Source of the DNA: Nitrospirae bacterium RBG_13_39_12
GTDB taxonomy: Bacteria; Nitrospirota; Thermodesulfovibrionia; Thermodesulfovibrionales; SM23-35
Direction of reading: 5' to 3'
DNA length: 12,176 nt
Assembly: GCA_001805125.1 (NCBI GenBank)
Contig: MHEF01000156.1
Coordinates: 1,767-13,942 of the forward strand
The notes beneath the pieces were generated by a model that did not search any database, was not told where the DNA came from, and saw nothing but the letters and a program-made list of their open reading frames with translations. Each line of letters starts with the position of its first letter. Position 1 is the first letter of the stretch. The translations under genes were made by a program, and so were the position numbers. Positions 1-6,294 of this stretch are shown here, piece after piece.

Positions 1-103
1 GACTTGTTCGGAATCATACGAAGAAAGATGCTGGACAAGCCAGCATGACAAAGTAAATGCACTCAATTTCATATCCATACTATTATGAAAACCTTAATAA
101 TCT
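1..103 (+). repeat. Dispersed repeat, copy A (inverted relative to copy B at 6034-6155)
   Basis: This stretch matches the reverse complement of 6034-6155. Bases 36-65 are identical to the complement of 6068-6097 (30 of 30). Bases 1-31 match the complement of 6125-6155 with two mismatches. A gapped match continues to about base 103, including the block TATTATGA followed by AACCTTAATA. Copy A lacks about 25 internal bases present in copy B and has a perfect hairpin there: ATGCTGG (28-34), loop ACAAG, CCAGCAT (40-46). The repeat may begin before the window. It contains the first ATG (57) of the CPBP reading frame. Confidence 0.85.
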
Positions 104-659
104 TTATTTTCATAAAATGACTGCCAAGACTGTTTCTGGGTATCTAATTATTCTTATCTCGTCTTTTATTTTGTATTCAATAAAGCCGCCCGCCCATATT
201 TTAAACGCATTATTGCCCGTCTTAATGCTGATATTTCCAATAATAGTTGGTCACAGGGTAAAAATAAGATTTGCATTGAAAGATATTTTATTCGGACTTC
301 TTGTCTCCGTTATTGTCCTTTTGCCCTATTACATCGCGTTTGGGGGTAATATGAAGACACTCTCTTTTTCATATATAATCTTTCAGTTTCTGGTTGTATC
401 CCTGCCGGAGGAGTTCTTTTTCAGGGGATTTCTTCAGGATTCAATAGGTAAAGATCTTAGAGCTATTTTATATGTAAGCATGTTGTTTTCCATTGCCCAT
501 TTACCAAGAGCTTTTCTCCTTAACGACTGGATATCTCTGCTCAGTTTTTTCCCATCAATTGTTATGGGATGGATGTATGTAAGGACAAACAACATTCTCC
601 CGGGGACTGTATTTCATTTTCTGGCAAACCTCACCTATCACATGCAACAGGTGCTGTAA
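57..659 (+). CDS. CPBP-family (Rce1-like) glutamic-type intramembrane protease
   Basis: A small, very hydrophobic protein of 200 residues with about six or seven predicted membrane segments (roughly 27-41, 48-64, 77-95, 103-117, 135-148, 158-175, 180-195). The CPBP/Abi signature is complete: EExxxR at E118-E119-R123, FxxxH at F144-H148 and HxxxN at H187-N191. These are the catalytic residues of type II CAAX-protease relatives, so it is probably an active inner-membrane endopeptidase. It converges on gspN with only 18 bases between the stop codons and no obvious terminator. The start is uncertain. ATG 57 lies inside a dispersed repeat and residues 1-15 are repeat sequence, so ATG 117 (residue 21, just before the first membrane segment) may be the true start; neither has a clear ribosome binding site. 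The substrate cannot be told from the sequence. Relatives include bacteriocin immunity proteins and the proposed C-terminal sorting proteases of the myxosortase group; the T2SS context makes the latter worth testing. Confidence 0.85.
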   Translation: MHSISYPYYYENLNNLYFHKMTAKTVSGYLIILISSFILYSIKPPAHILNALLPVLMLIFPIIVGHRVKIRFALKDILFGLLVSVIVLLPYYIAFGGNMKTLSFSYIIFQFLVVSLPEEFFFRGFLQDSIGKDLRAILYVSMLFSIAHLPRAFLLNDWISLLSFFPSIVMGWMYVRTNNILPGTVFHFLANLTYHMQQVL

Positions 660-677
660 ATGACTTCTGTTTTGAAA

Positions 678-1457
678 TTAGGATTTTATTGTTCCCTTTA
701 AAGGAATAACATAATATCCAGGGGAAATTTTATACTTCTCCATTAAACTATTAAATAATGGGTTTTCAACGAAGGCTTTCCCTGGCATTATTTCCATATT
801 CAGATCCGCAACTTTATCTTTTATAGAGCCTGTCATCCTGGAATAAATATCTTTGCCCTCAAAAGCAACAGAAACAACATTTATTATATTACCTTTTATA
901 TCCATAGCCCCTTTTACACTGTGGAAATAATTTAAAGGCACTGTAACTCCTGAAAAAATAGCCGGTTCAAAGCTGGCATCTGTGGTAAAAAACTCAACAT
1001 GACCATTTCCGTCTATCAGACTAAATTCCCCCGAAACATTTCCTGTTCCCTGAATACCTGCAATTCTGAAAAAAGCTATCTCACCTATATTGGCATTTTC
1101 AAAATTAATTTCGATCTGCATCTTATTCCCTCTGCGGTTTATACGGCCTGAAATATCTCCCCCTCCGATACTTCCCTGAAAAGAAACATCCATCCGAAAA
1201 AGTATCATGGCCAGCGGATTTATACACGCATGAATCCCATTTATGGAGACCTGCTCGTTTCCGGAACTATTAAGCTTAAGACTGTCAGCACTAAAGGAAT
1301 AAAATAATCCCTTTCTAATACCTTCCATTTCAGCACCCGACTTCTTGTCATTAATATAATCCTTTATTGTGGATTCTATTGAAGTTTTCGGGAATGCTAT
1401 CCACAACATCCAGAAAAATGCCGGTATTGCTATTAGAGCGATGAGGACTTTTTTCAC
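678..1457 (-). CDS. gspN: Type II secretion system protein GspN, AsmA-like Leptospira/Geobacter type
   Basis: A 259-residue protein with an N-terminal signal anchor (residues about 3-22, MKKVLIALIAIPAFFWMLWI) followed by a periplasmic beta-rich region of repeated strand-turn patterns. This is typical of the AsmA/DUF748-like GspN found with T2SS operons in Leptospira, Geobacter and related diderms. It is the last gene of the operon. Its GTG start overlaps the gspM stop by 4 bases (GTGA), which points to translational coupling; the ribosome binding site is weak. Position and fold support a role at the inner-membrane/periplasm side of the secretion machine, but no mechanism is visible. It is probably not homologous to the classical GspN of proteobacteria, so the symbol reflects position and family naming. 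Confidence 0.8.
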   Translation of the reverse strand: MKKVLIALIAIPAFFWMLWIAFPKTSIESTIKDYINDKKSGAEMEGIRKGLFYSFSADSLKLNSSGNEQVSINGIHACINPLAMILFRMDVSFQGSIGGGDISGRINRRGNKMQIEINFENANIGEIAFFRIAGIQGTGNVSGEFSLIDGNGHVEFFTTDASFEPAIFSGVTVPLNYFHSVKGAMDIKGNIINVVSVAFEGKDIYSRMTGSIKDKVADLNMEIMPGKAFVENPLFNSLMEKYKISPGYYVIPLKGTIKS

Positions 1458-1960
1458 TTCGTTTTCAAAAAAGAAAGGGTTAGCGTAATATTTAAGAGTT
1501 CCGGACTTTCGAAAGATTTTTTTATCGCAGCCTTTTTTATAATAAGAACCATCGGTGCATTTTTGATTCTGTAAAAAATATTTACCATTTCATTCATACT
1601 TACTTTTTCTATTTGAAGCTCAGCTTCTTCTTCTGTTACATCCTTAATATCACTCTTGCCTGTAGATTTTACTGTCTTTATTTTGTCCTTTAATCCGATA
1701 GACAAAAATATCTCATCTACAGCTTGAATAACACCCTGCACGTTGGATACGTCTTTTTTGTTCTCGACAGAGTCAATCCTTTGCTTTAGAGATAAAAAAT
1801 CATCTCTAAGCACCAATATTTCTTTTTGCTTTTCTGTGAGCTGTTTACGTTCCTTGATCCCGGATGAAAGCAGATTTATTGCAAAGGCAATAATAGCAAA
1901 GAAACATATTACCACTACTGATAGCTGGATAAATCTTTTATCTTTCAATAGATCCCTCAC
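1454..1960 (-). CDS. gspM: Type II secretion system platform protein GspM
   Basis: A 168-residue bitopic protein: a short cytoplasmic N-terminus, one membrane helix at about 11-32, a charged coiled-coil-like stretch at about 35-68, then a periplasmic ferredoxin-like domain (about 75-168). This is the GspM/PilO-like layout. In the T2SS, GspM pairs with GspL in the inner-membrane platform. I chose the GTG start because AAAGGAG lies five bases upstream and the start overlaps the gspL stop by 4 bases (GTGA). Sequence conservation in the family is low; the call rests on topology, size and position between gspL and gspN. Confidence 0.85.
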   Translation of the reverse strand: MRDLLKDKRFIQLSVVVICFFAIIAFAINLLSSGIKERKQLTEKQKEILVLRDDFLSLKQRIDSVENKKDVSNVQGVIQAVDEIFLSIGLKDKIKTVKSTGKSDIKDVTEEEAELQIEKVSMNEMVNIFYRIKNAPMVLIIKKAAIKKSFESPELLNITLTLSFLKTK

Positions 1961-3018
1961 GTACGCTCCTTTGCCGTTATCGTAAACATCATCTTACCCT
2001 GCACAGATGCCTTTGAATCAGATATACTCACGCCATCAAGGAAAAGCTCAAGTTTAACTTTTACTTTCTGAATATCACTCAATGACGGAGCTTCGCCCCT
2101 AAGGGTAATTTTTCCTACATCCGCCGTTATTTCATCAAACGTCACGTTCTGTCTTTCAATCCTGGAAAGATCAAGAAGCAGGTCGAGAGGATTTACACCG
2201 ATAAAAATATCCTCTTTATCTTTTAATTCCTTCAAACGGGCTTTGAGCTGATAAAGTTCATTAACTACATTCTTTTCTCCGGGGAAAATAGCCTGGTATT
2301 CACTCCGAATGCTTTCTTTTAAAGAATTTATTTCATTTCTTGTATATATGATTCTTAGCAACAAGTTAGCTGTTAAGACAATTGCAAGTAATACCACAAG
2401 CACCACTGTTTTTCTGATGGATTTTCTTGTCCTTTCAATATTGCGAGTGAAAGAAAATTCACCTCTTCTTAAATCTACTGTGGGTGTTTTTATCTCTTCG
2501 GCAGACAGGGATATCCGTTCCCGGTCATCCAACACTGCGGGTGTGAAAACTTTCTCCAAAGAAAAATCCTTAAGAGTATTTTTAAGCTCTATGGATGTTA
2601 TAAACTCAGGATCTATGTTGCATGATTTCAGTTTTTCAAGTATCTGTTTAATGACAGCTTTTTCTATATACACTGCCAGCACCTGATATTTATTGTTAGA
2701 CATACCTATTATTACATCATCGAATATTACTTTATCTGATCCTCCCAGTATCATTCCGTCAAGTTCAAATGGAAGTATTTCCCGTATTTTATTTTTGTCA
2801 GAAAACGGCAGATCAATAACCCTGAAGTTAAGCCTGCTGAGAGGTAAGCTAAGGTAGGCATTTTCCCAATCCTCTGTCACCCTGTCTGTAAAAAAATCTA
2901 ACTTATCATTCAGAGGATAACTCTTGCTTTCTATCAGTTCATTTCTACCATGTTTAGCTTCAAATATGTATGTATATAACTCCTTTTCTTTTAAATCAAT
3001 AAAAATGGACTTGCTCAT
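1957..3018 (-). CDS. gspL: Type II secretion system platform protein GspL
   Basis: A 353-residue bitopic protein. The N-terminal cytoplasmic part (about 1-200) has the actin-like fold pattern of GspL/PilM, opening with SIFIDL and including LPFELDGM near residue 85. One membrane helix follows at about 204-226 (VVLVVLLAIVLTANLLL), then a coiled-coil stretch (about 228-270) and a periplasmic ferredoxin-like domain. GspL recruits the ATPase GspE to the membrane and contacts GspM. I start at ATG 3018, not the TTG one codon upstream. The ATG overlaps the gspK stop by one base (TGATG) and has GGAAGGA at good spacing. The 3' end overlaps gspM by 4 bases. Confidence 0.9.
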   Translation of the reverse strand: MSKSIFIDLKEKELYTYIFEAKHGRNELIESKSYPLNDKLDFFTDRVTEDWENAYLSLPLSRLNFRVIDLPFSDKNKIREILPFELDGMILGGSDKVIFDDVIIGMSNNKYQVLAVYIEKAVIKQILEKLKSCNIDPEFITSIELKNTLKDFSLEKVFTPAVLDDRERISLSAEEIKTPTVDLRRGEFSFTRNIERTRKSIRKTVVLVVLLAIVLTANLLLRIIYTRNEINSLKESIRSEYQAIFPGEKNVVNELYQLKARLKELKDKEDIFIGVNPLDLLLDLSRIERQNVTFDEITADVGKITLRGEAPSLSDIQKVKVKLELFLDGVSISDSKASVQGKMMFTITAKERT

Positions 3019-4115
3019 CAATATTCCTTCCAGTACTTAATTACAGAGTGCGATGTATCAAGAACCATCTCAACTATTCTTTTAACCCCGTCAGATTCAG
3101 CGGCGGATCTTATATAAAAATTCTCTCCTTTAACTGTTATCCTGTTCGTGAGGGATATCCCTATATTCTCAAGACCTGAAACATTAACTATCTGGCTGTT
3201 TTCTGAGAATGGGGTTGCTTCTCTATATTTAATTATTCTATCCGCAAGCTCCTTTGTTATCGATTCTGATAAACTCATCAAAACAGGAGTCTCAGCACCA
3301 TTAATGTTGACAAGTGGCGCGTTCCTGTCTCCATATACAGTTATATACGGCAATAATTTATCATAATCCTCTCTGTTTATTCCATTTATCAATAAAAGCT
3401 CATCAACACTAAGAAGTGCAGAGTTCTTTTCGCCAGTCTCAGAGTCTGATAGTCTCAGCTCGCTGTCCTGATCTATCCAGTCCGCCACCCTGTCTGAAAT
3501 TCTCTCATCTAATGAAAGGACATTAAGGAGTCTCTTGAATGAACTATAAGCATTATTATTTAAAATTCCGTTCGCAGATACTATGGAATTAACATTGAAT
3601 TTTGAATTTTCATCTTCCAGCCTTACAGTTATAACCCCTTCAAAATCCTCAAATGGGTTCTCTACAGGAAGGTTAATAGATCCAGGATATGAATAGTCAT
3701 ATTTGTTCAGCATGTCCAATAAAAAATTCGCCGATACATTTATACCTGACCTTGCCATTATAGAAAGTCGCTGTGAATCTCGCCAATTATAAAGATTGTT
3801 TGTACCAGTGTAAACTCCGTATGCAAACTCGACTACTATGGCGGTAATTATGGCAGTAACCAGAAGGGTCACCAGTAACGCTATGCCCTTCTTATTGCCT
3901 CTAAACAGATGTAGTTTGCCATTTTGAGTAAAGTTACGAGGCGAAGCCGGGGCAAACCGGAGCAAGATTCCTCGCTGTGCTCCGAACAAGTTCCGCAATC
4001 CCGTCTTTTTATATTGGGATTGCCTCCTCCGCAAACGAGTTCGCAGCTCGCAATAACAGATTAATGAATGTTTTAAACCCCTTCCATCTGTTTTTCCCTG
4101 ATTATGAATATGCAT
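3018..4115 (-). CDS. gspK: Minor pseudopilin GspK with a repeat-derived, very long leader
   Basis: A 365-residue product whose mature part (from residue 78) is a normal-sized GspK. The prepilin site is NKKG (74-77) followed by IALLVTLLVTAIITAIVVEF. As known for GspK, the Glu at mature position 5 is absent (Val here). The mature domain includes the conserved stretch LEDENSKFNVN (166-176) and DWIDQD (212-217), and helical SAM-like segments. GspK caps the pseudopilus tip with GspI and GspJ. The leader is 77 residues; residues 20-61 are encoded by a 125-bp dispersed palindromic repeat that stays open in this frame. The start at ATG 4115 is supported by an AGAAAGG site and a one-base overlap with the gspJ stop (TAATG). 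No better ATG lies between the repeat and the cleavage site in frame; internal TTG or CTG codons are possible. Whether such a long, basic leader is processed normally is not known. Confidence 0.88.
   Translation of the reverse strand: MHIHNQGKTDGRGLKHSLICYCELRTRLRRRQSQYKKTGLRNLFGAQRGILLRFAPASPRNFTQNGKLHLFRGNKKGIALLVTLLVTAIITAIVVEFAYGVYTGTNNLYNWRDSQRLSIMARSGINVSANFLLDMLNKYDYSYPGSINLPVENPFEDFEGVITVRLEDENSKFNVNSIVSANGILNNNAYSSFKRLLNVLSLDERISDRVADWIDQDSELRLSDSETGEKNSALLSVDELLLINGINREDYDKLLPYITVYGDRNAPLVNINGAETPVLMSLSESITKELADRIIKYREATPFSENSQIVNVSGLENIGISLTNRITVKGENFYIRSAAESDGVKRIVEMVLDTSHSVIKYWKEY
3933..4057. repeat. 125-bp palindromic dispersed repeat inside the gspK leader
   Basis: A MITE/REP-like unit with imperfect terminal inverted repeats: GTTACGAG at 3933-3940 and CTCGCAATAAC at 4047-4057. 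A central hairpin has GCAATCCC (3995-4002), a 13-base AT-rich loop, and GGGATTGC (4016-4023). It also carries TCCGAACAAGT (3981-3991), shared with the repeat copies at 1-103 and 6034-6155. The encoded residues are Arg- and Leu-rich and unlike any pseudopilin sequence. No target duplication could be defined by eye. Confidence 0.75.
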
Positions 4116-4744
4116 TATATCAGCCTTTCTATCTTTGGCCTTGATATATCAAAAAGAGTTATTTTTTCCCCTTTTACCTTTATAGTAAGACTTACTTTTA
4201 TCTCATCAGGTATGCTTTTATTTATGTCAGTATCCCAAGTTTTCACCCATCTATCGTTGTATATCGCCTCAACCGTAAAGGCTTCAAGTCCCTCAATTAT
4301 ATCAACACCTTCAGTCTTTTCTTCACTATAAGGGGACTCTATCTTTTTAAAGAAAATTAATTTACCATCCTCTTCCTCAATATAATATGAAATCCTGGAT
4401 AGACCGGGTCTTAAGGGTGAAAAAGCTGTAAATGTGAGATGTGCAGCCTGCTTACCATAGACGTCCCTGTCCATTATTTTAAACAATGTATGTTTATCAA
4501 TATCATAGTAAACAGCAGATTCCAGTTCACGCCTTAAGATATCAATCGCTTTTCGTGCTTCCTGGAGTGTCAGCACAGATTCGTCCATGCCCTCAACTGC
4601 CATGTGGCTTAAGAAAAATGTGCTGTATATCGCAGTAAGTATTACGGATAGTATTGCAACTGACACAAGAACCTCAATAAAGGTTAAACCTGCATTGGTC
4701 TGTTTGAGAGGCTTAGACTGATTTTTATTCCAGTATAAATTCAT
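4115..4744 (-). CDS. gspJ: Minor pseudopilin GspJ
   Basis: A 209-residue type IV prepilin-like protein. The leader ends in NAG (17-19), then the methylated-helix motif LTFIEVLVSVAILSVILTAI, with Glu at mature position 5 (E24). The rest is a beta-rich domain of the expected GspJ size, with ISYYIEEEDG-KLIFFKK and a C-terminal strand region. GspJ forms the pseudopilus tip complex with GspI and GspK. The ATG start overlaps the end of gspI by 20 bases and the stop overlaps gspK by one base. The ribosome binding site is weak, so translation is probably coupled to gspI. Confidence 0.9.
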   Translation of the reverse strand: MNLYWNKNQSKPLKQTNAGLTFIEVLVSVAILSVILTAIYSTFFLSHMAVEGMDESVLTLQEARKAIDILRRELESAVYYDIDKHTLFKIMDRDVYGKQAAHLTFTAFSPLRPGLSRISYYIEEEDGKLIFFKKIESPYSEEKTEGVDIIEGLEAFTVEAIYNDRWVKTWDTDINKSIPDEIKVSLTIKVKGEKITLFDISRPKIERLI

Positions 4745-5057
4745 TTAGCTTAACTTCTTCCTTGTCTGCCTTTACAATAACAATTATTTCTGATATGCCA
4801 GGGTACGGAGAATCTTTAACAAAGGTCTCATAGGCATATCTATCATAGGGAGCGTCAAAGACTCCTTTTTCATTCTCAGGGGTCTTTTCCATATTGTTTA
4901 TTTTATCTTTTGCAAGAAGGGTTGCGACAGTGACAGTCTCGTGCCTTTCAATGATACCCAAATTATAGTTGAGGGTATATATGAGGGTTATAAGAATACC
5001 TCCAACAATAGCAAGAGCAATCATAACCTCAAGAAGGGTAAAGCCTTTTTTTGTCAT
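4725..5057 (-). CDS. gspI: Minor pseudopilin GspI
   Basis: A 110-residue pseudopilin. The very short leader MTKKG is followed by FTLLEVMIALAIVGGILITL, with Glu at mature position 5. Size and the small C-terminal beta domain fit GspI (commonly about 110-130 residues). It seeds the tip complex with GspJ and GspK. A strong site, AGGAGGGAGCA, precedes the ATG. It overlaps gspH by 29 bases upstream and gspJ by 20 bases downstream. Confidence 0.9.
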   Translation of the reverse strand: MTKKGFTLLEVMIALAIVGGILITLIYTLNYNLGIIERHETVTVATLLAKDKINNMEKTPENEKGVFDAPYDRYAYETFVKDSPYPGISEIIVIVKADKEEVKLNEFILE

Positions 5058-5529
5058 TGCTCCCTCCTGTATTAGTTACTATCTTCACTCTGCCACTCAG
5101 ATGGTTCAAACAGATTGACATCTCCTTATTGCTACTGACCATGTAAACGCTCAGATTTTCTTGAATGCCGACGGGTTCAAAGAAAAAAGTTATCTCGCCT
5201 TTTGAAACCTTTCCTGTCGACTGCGCAGTTATTCCTGTTATATTATCGAACCTCTTCGCTTTCTCACCATCAGGTCCTTTCCAGTGAACCATCCTTTCAT
5301 CAAGGTCAAATCTGATAAAAAAAGTCTCCTTCCTTGATATTGCGCTGTCATTCATATACCTGAGTATCGAGGCCATTTCTCTCGCTTCAGATTTGAGATT
5401 TCTTTCTCCAAACCCGCTGAAAGATGGCAGGACAATTGCCATAACAAGTGAGATAACAAATAGCACAACAATTAGCTCAAGGAGGGTAAAGCCACGTTTA
5501 CTGGATATTCCAGTTCTCAATATCTGCAT
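5029..5529 (-). CDS. gspH: Minor pseudopilin GspH
   Basis: A pseudopilin of 166 residues from the chosen start. The prepilin site is SSKRG followed by FTLLELIVVLFVISLVMAIV, with Glu at mature position 5. The C-terminal part is a beta-rich GspH-like domain (FFIRFDLDER, EITFFFEPVG). GspH sits below the I-J-K tip in the pseudopilus. I chose ATG 5529 because GGCGGAG lies nine bases upstream and it gives a 13-residue leader. A longer frame from ATG 5565 has no visible ribosome binding site. The gene overlaps gspG by 32 bases and gspI by 29. Confidence 0.85.
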   Translation of the reverse strand: MQILRTGISSKRGFTLLELIVVLFVISLVMAIVLPSFSGFGERNLKSEAREMASILRYMNDSAISRKETFFIRFDLDERMVHWKGPDGEKAKRFDNITGITAQSTGKVSKGEITFFFEPVGIQENLSVYMVSSNKEMSICLNHLSGRVKIVTNTGGSNDKKRLYPS

Positions 5530-6019
5530 CTTTTTCGTCTCCGCCTTCTTTTCCGTCAGCACCATAACTTATTATATCGAAATCACCATAAATGCCTGGA
5601 GATACGTAAAGATAAGGGTTACCCCATGGATCAAGCGGTATCCTTCTTTGTTCTAAATATCCGCCGTCCCGGTATTTCTGCGGAATCTGTCCCGATGATG
5701 GTTTTTCCACAAGTGATTCAAGTCCCTGTTCAGTATCAGGATAAAAGCCATTGTCGAGCTTGAACAGTTTGAGAGCCGTTTCAAAATTCTTTATCTGGAC
5801 CTTAGCTTCCGCAATACGGGCTTCATCAGTCCTTCCTATTATCCTGGGGGCAACAATAGCTGCCAGAAGGCTAAGTATAAACACAACCACAATTATTTCA
5901 AGAAGGGTAAATCCTTTATCATTCATCCGAAAATCCTCCCTACCCTCCTTTGCTAAAGGGGGGTGAGTGGGTATTGTTTCTATTATCTTTTGTGTAGCTA
6001 TGCGATTTGTATCTTTCAT
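5498..6019 (-). CDS. gspG: Major pseudopilin GspG with a repeat-derived leader
   Basis: The main pseudopilus subunit. The prepilin site is MNDKG (32-36) followed by FTLLEIIVVVFILSLLAAIV, with Glu at mature position 5 (E41). Family hallmarks are all present: KLDNGFYPDTEQGLESLV (87-104), DPWGNPYLY (130-138), and the calcium-loop region SYGADGKEGG with DADIENW (164-170). Two starts are plausible. ATG 6019 has a perfect AGGAGG (6028-6033) and gives a 36-residue leader whose residues 16-29 (IPTHPPLAKEGRED) are encoded by a dispersed palindromic repeat. ATG 5926 has GGGAGGA (5934-5940), itself part of the repeat, and gives a classic five-residue leader. The mature protein is the same either way. 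I report the longer frame. It lies downstream of a repeat-filled gap after gspF and overlaps gspH. Confidence 0.93.
   Translation of the reverse strand: MKDTNRIATQKIIETIPTHPPLAKEGREDFRMNDKGFTLLEIIVVVFILSLLAAIVAPRIIGRTDEARIAEAKVQIKNFETALKLFKLDNGFYPDTEQGLESLVEKPSSGQIPQKYRDGGYLEQRRIPLDPWGNPYLYVSPGIYGDFDIISYGADGKEGGDEKDADIENWNIQ
5930..5974. repeat. Palindromic dispersed repeat in the gspG leader
   Basis: On the gspG strand the unit reads CCCCCCTTTAGCAAAGGAGG and continues into GGGAGGATTTTC. It matches a widespread repeat type often mistranslated as PPLAKEG-like peptides in bacterial genomes (recognition from memory). A hairpin with nine pairs, one a wobble, spans 5943-5963 with loop GCT. It lies just upstream of the internal ATG 5926 and provides that ATG's Shine-Dalgarno-like GGGAGGA. 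Confidence 0.7.
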
Positions 6020-6027
6020 CTTATATT

Positions 6028-6033
6028 CCTCCT
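6028..6033 (-). promoter_or_regulatory. Ribosome binding site for the long gspG start
   Basis: AGGAGG, eight bases before ATG 6019. It immediately follows the end of repeat copy B. It is the best Shine-Dalgarno in the second half of the operon and argues that ATG 6019 is used, at least in part. Confidence 0.7.
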
Positions 6034-6155
6034 GATATTAAGGTTCTCATAATAGTGTGGCATAAAATGAGTGCATTTACTTTGTCATGCTGGCTTGCCT
6101 GTCACGGCTTGTACGGGATCGCCGGCATCTTTCTTCGCACGATTCCGAACAAGTC
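6034..6155 (-). repeat. Dispersed repeat, copy B (inverted relative to 1-103)
   Basis: The partner of the left-edge repeat, in opposite orientation, lying in the gspF-gspG gap. The longest exact block is 6068-6097 (30 bases). Bases 6125-6155 match with two mismatches, and a gapped match extends toward gspG up to its ribosome binding site. Compared with copy A it has about 25 extra bases at 6098-6124. Both copies keep TATTAT about 17-25 bases after the conserved ATGCACTCA block, a possible -10-like element. Confidence 0.85.
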
Positions 6156-6210
6156 GGAAGGATTCTCTCCTCGGCGAGTCGCTGAGGCGACCCGACAAGC
6201 GGGAATGACA
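6083..6210. repeat. MITE/REP-like palindromic element in the gspF-gspG gap
   Basis: Imperfect terminal inverted repeats of 15 bases: TGTCATGCTGGCTTG (6083-6097) and CAAGCGGGAATGACA (6196-6210), matching at 11 positions. An internal hairpin has GTCGC (6078-6082 offset by 100, that is 6178-6182), loop TGAG, and GCGAC (6187-6191). It overlaps copy B, so the two repeat calls may describe one composite element. No open reading frame of significance lies in it. Confidence 0.65.
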
Positions 6211-6264
6211 CACTAACTGAAGTCAATAATATTATGCACATCCTGATAAGTATCCAAATAATAA

Positions 6265-6294
6265 ATTGCCAAGCCCATTGGGCTCGCGATGACA
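6265..6294. repeat. Short REP-like unit downstream of gspF
   Basis: ATTGCC, then the palindrome AGCCCATTGGGCT (6272-6284), then CGCGATGACA. This resembles the short REP units of the form GTCATTGCGAG...GGCAAT found across many genomes. On the minus strand it lies about 27 bases past the gspF stop and is followed by an AT-rich run (TTTATTATTT), so it could act as a weak terminator or mRNA-stabilising hairpin. The 6036-6320 gap holds no gene, only this unit and the larger repeat element. Confidence 0.5.

Noticed and set aside
660..677. Shared bidirectional terminator between gspN and the CPBP gene
   Set aside because: The 18-base gap and its flanks show no stable inverted repeat with a T-run.
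3019..3021. TTG as the gspL start
   Set aside because: The adjacent ATG at 3018 overlaps the gspK stop (TGATG) and is better placed after the GGAAGGA site.
5530..5565. Upstream ATG 5565 as the gspH start
   Set aside because: No ribosome binding site is visible there, while ATG 5529 has GGCGGAG at suitable spacing; the longer frame only deepens the overlap with gspG.
3933..6294. CRISPR array
   Set aside because: The repeats differ in sequence and length, are irregularly spaced and lie partly inside genes; no uniform spacers or cas genes.
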